Positions 62,033 to 64,000 of a DNA stretch of 64,000 bases are shown here, piece after piece. Under the pieces are notes generated by a model, which was not told where the DNA came from, made no database searches, and saw only the letters and a list, made by a program, of their open reading frames with translations. The stretch spans positions 10,188,479-10,252,478 of the forward strand of contig CM055741.1 in assembly GCA_029465975.1 (NCBI GenBank), in the 5' to 3' direction. Each line of letters opens with the position of its first letter. Position 1 is the first letter of the stretch. Source of the DNA: Dallia pectoralis. Lineage: Eukaryota; Chordata; Actinopteri; Esociformes; Umbridae. Position numbers and translations under genes: made by a program.

Positions 62033-62083
62033 CTCTTGGGGCATATTGAAAAGTGACGTAAGGAAGATGATAAATCACCTGTT
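62033..62083 (-). CDS. tentative upstream exon of the unrecognised minus-strand gene
   Basis: A strong donor (CCCAAGAG then GTAAGT) ends this stretch on the minus strand. Its phase fits the exon at 58891, giving SLRHFSICPKR before EAYRKV. The acceptor choice (62084 or 62079) is uncertain and no in-frame ATG is present, so a further upstream exon would be needed. Alternatively, an ATG at 62045 could start a different short frame, but that frame does not match the phase of the next exon. Confidence 0.3.
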
Positions 62084-62819
62084 CTACAAGGTAGTCAAAG
62101 GAATGCAGAAACTACAACGATAAAACAATGTTTTATATGACGTAACTTGTGAAATATAGCGCAGAGAAATTGTAGTTCTCCAAAAAAAATGATTATCAAC
62201 ACCAAACCATGGTTCAATTTCAGTAGAAATACTCACTAAATAATGTATCTTCCTTCCCAGAATTCTCATTTCCGGTCTGTGAAATGTAGGGCACATAGAA
62301 GATAGTAATCAGCTGGCCCACTGCAGCTGTACTTATCTACAGGACATCCCACATATATTATGAAATGTTGTTTATTAGGAACCAAACTGAATCAATGTGA
62401 TATGCTTTTCCAAACACAAAATGTAGTTGTTCATAAGAAATGTTCATTTATCAGGTCTTTATTAATAGCTTGTTTGAAATTGCATCACAAATGCAAGACG
62501 TCATATTATTAACGCTTTACAGTAAAGTGGCACAGTGTTGCAGTAGGGGCACCATTTGATAGAAAATAGGGCGATAGCAAATTCATGTAAAACACAAATA
62601 TCACGACACCAAACCATTGAAATTGTCCCAATTTGAAACCCTAGTGCGCGTTTCATTCCAATTTCTCCTTATCTTGAAGACTATGATAGTATTATTTGCA
62701 TTGTGTTGGAAATTATTTAAAACTCAAAGCTGAAAATACATTTGAATGTAGTCATTTCAAATGTTGCATGTAGACATTTTGTGAACGTGCTGATAAAGTG
62801 GCTGTCACACTGTCTAGGA

Positions 62820-63102
62820 GAGGGGTTGGCAAACTAAGTCCCGCGGGCCAAATCTGGCCCTCGAGTCCGAGGGGAAGTACAAAAAACTTGCCAGTCCAAT
62901 TGCTATGTATCTGAACCTGAATTAAAGTTATTTAAAAACAGACCTACAGCATATATGTTATGTGAATACATTTTAAATATTGCCCTATTATGGCCCACAA
63001 ATCAATCATTTAGATTGAACAAATTACAAAAACAAATGTGTCCAAGTCCTTATTTTCAAAGTCCTGATGTGGCCCCTGAGCTGAAATATTTGCCCTCCCC
63101 TG
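62820..63102. mobile_element. non-autonomous hAT-like element, 283 bp, with target duplication
   Basis: The left end gaggggttggcaaac and the right end (reverse complement caggggagggcaaat) are imperfect inverted repeats of the hAT type. The flanks gtctagga (62812-62819) and gtctatga (63103-63110) match in 7 of 8 bases, as expected of an 8-bp target duplication. The interior starts with ccgcgggccaaatctggccc, common in such elements, and has no coding capacity. Confidence 0.78.
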
Positions 63103-63110
63103 GTCTATGA

Positions 63111-64000
63111 TGTCGTTGGTCAACAGACTTTTCTCTAATGATAGGACGAGTGAAAAGGACCACCGCTGCGATTATTAGGACGACTCAGGACTCAATGTGA
63201 GGTAAATCGTCTACGATTGATTAAACATCCCTGCAGTTCCAGGTTAGCATGGTATAGCGAAAAGTACATTAGTACTGCCCACCAGTACTGGCCACCAGTA
63301 CTACCCACCAGGTTATTAGTGTACAGACTGGGGACCACACCAACAGACTTTAATAGGAAGCAAAACCGCGAAAAGCAGGAGATTTTCTATTAGAATACTT
63401 TGTAAGTAACTCCAATAATAGACTTAAACTAAAGGTCACCACATAAACAGAAAACATTTATTCCCAGTGCTCATCTGTTTTTGAATTTAGAAAAGTTGTG
63501 CTGTAACGTTTTATAAACTAGAGTTGATCACCTGGCCATTTCCTTATAGAAATTCGATTTTTCTGGTTGTCACTTCTGTAAAAGTGTGGTGAGTGGCACA
63601 TGATTACAAATCCTGCCTAAAGTATTTATGTACAACATTTACAAGGCGTAAAAACCATCAACACAGACCTGAAAGCAACATGAAACATTTGTTATTAAGC
63701 TTTCTAAACCAGTGGTTATAAAATGTTTTTAAGACCCATTTTCTGAAAGCTTTTTACCAGAAACCCCGTCAATATCGCAGCTCAACTTAAGTAAGATAAA
63801 GAGCCGACAGAGATAGATTTTTCTAGATCTACTTTTTCCAGAGACATGAACGAATCATGTCTTGAGCCCCGAAAAGGTGCCATTTTATTTTATCCATTTT
63901 GTCAAGGCATCGAGAACACGTATCAGTTAAGTAAATGAATAGTTGATCAATAATATCCAAATTCCCAGACCACTTTTCTATATGACCATAGGCTGCTTGC
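63111..64000. other. no feature seen
   Basis: AT-rich unique sequence. A short triplication of 'ccaccagtact' (63279-63310) is the only structure noticed. Confidence 0.45.

Overview
This window looks like teleost fish nuclear DNA. The evidence is a vertebrate-type split gene (the 3' half of UTP6) with GT/AG introns, a BEL/Pao retrotransposon, several degraded Tc1/mariner transposons of the kind abundant in salmonid and pike genomes, tRNA-derived SINE fragments, a hAT-like non-autonomous element and very many CA/GT microsatellites. A salmonid or esocid fish is plausible, but the sequence alone does not prove it. No bacterial, CRISPR, rRNA or intact tRNA feature was seen.

Layout. Positions 1-3.6 kb hold the 5' part of a BEL/Pao element on the minus strand: probable 5' LTR, coiled-coil gag, DUF1759-like region, zinc knuckle, aspartic protease, start of the next pol region. 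It carries at least two frame breaks. Its outer LTR edge lies only about 60 bp before a UTP6 exon, so it sits in a UTP6 intron. Positions 3662-6399 hold the last eight coding exons of UTP6 on the plus strand. Tail to tail with it, at about 7.9-8.3 kb on the minus strand, is a small gene encoding a 70-residue two-pass membrane protein that I do not recognise. From about 8.5 to 54 kb no gene is securely supported. That stretch is low-complexity and AT-rich DNA, transposon remnants and many tandem arrays with units of 17, 23-25, 24, 26, 27, 34, 38 and 50 bp.

At the right end a multi-exon gene of unknown identity runs on the minus strand. It has a terminal exon at 57198-57361, an internal exon at 58584-58891 and a tentative upstream exon near 62.03-62.08 kb. 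Its introns hold a 38-bp array, a 31-bp array and a mariner-like element. The 3' inverted-repeat region of that mariner has itself been amplified into a 51-bp minisatellite. A 283-bp hAT-like element with an 8-bp target duplication lies at 62820-63102.

The window is dominated by minisatellites. The long 'proteins' at 45.4-47.6, 18.2-19.0, 50-50.5, 51.5-52.3 and 60.9-61.4 kb are open frames produced by tandem repeats, not supported genes. No coherent multi-gene system was found. The best leads are the transposon-derived minisatellite, the higher-order array at 42.8-43.6 kb, the small membrane-protein gene, the unnamed minus-strand gene, and the retrotransposon almost touching a UTP6 splice acceptor.
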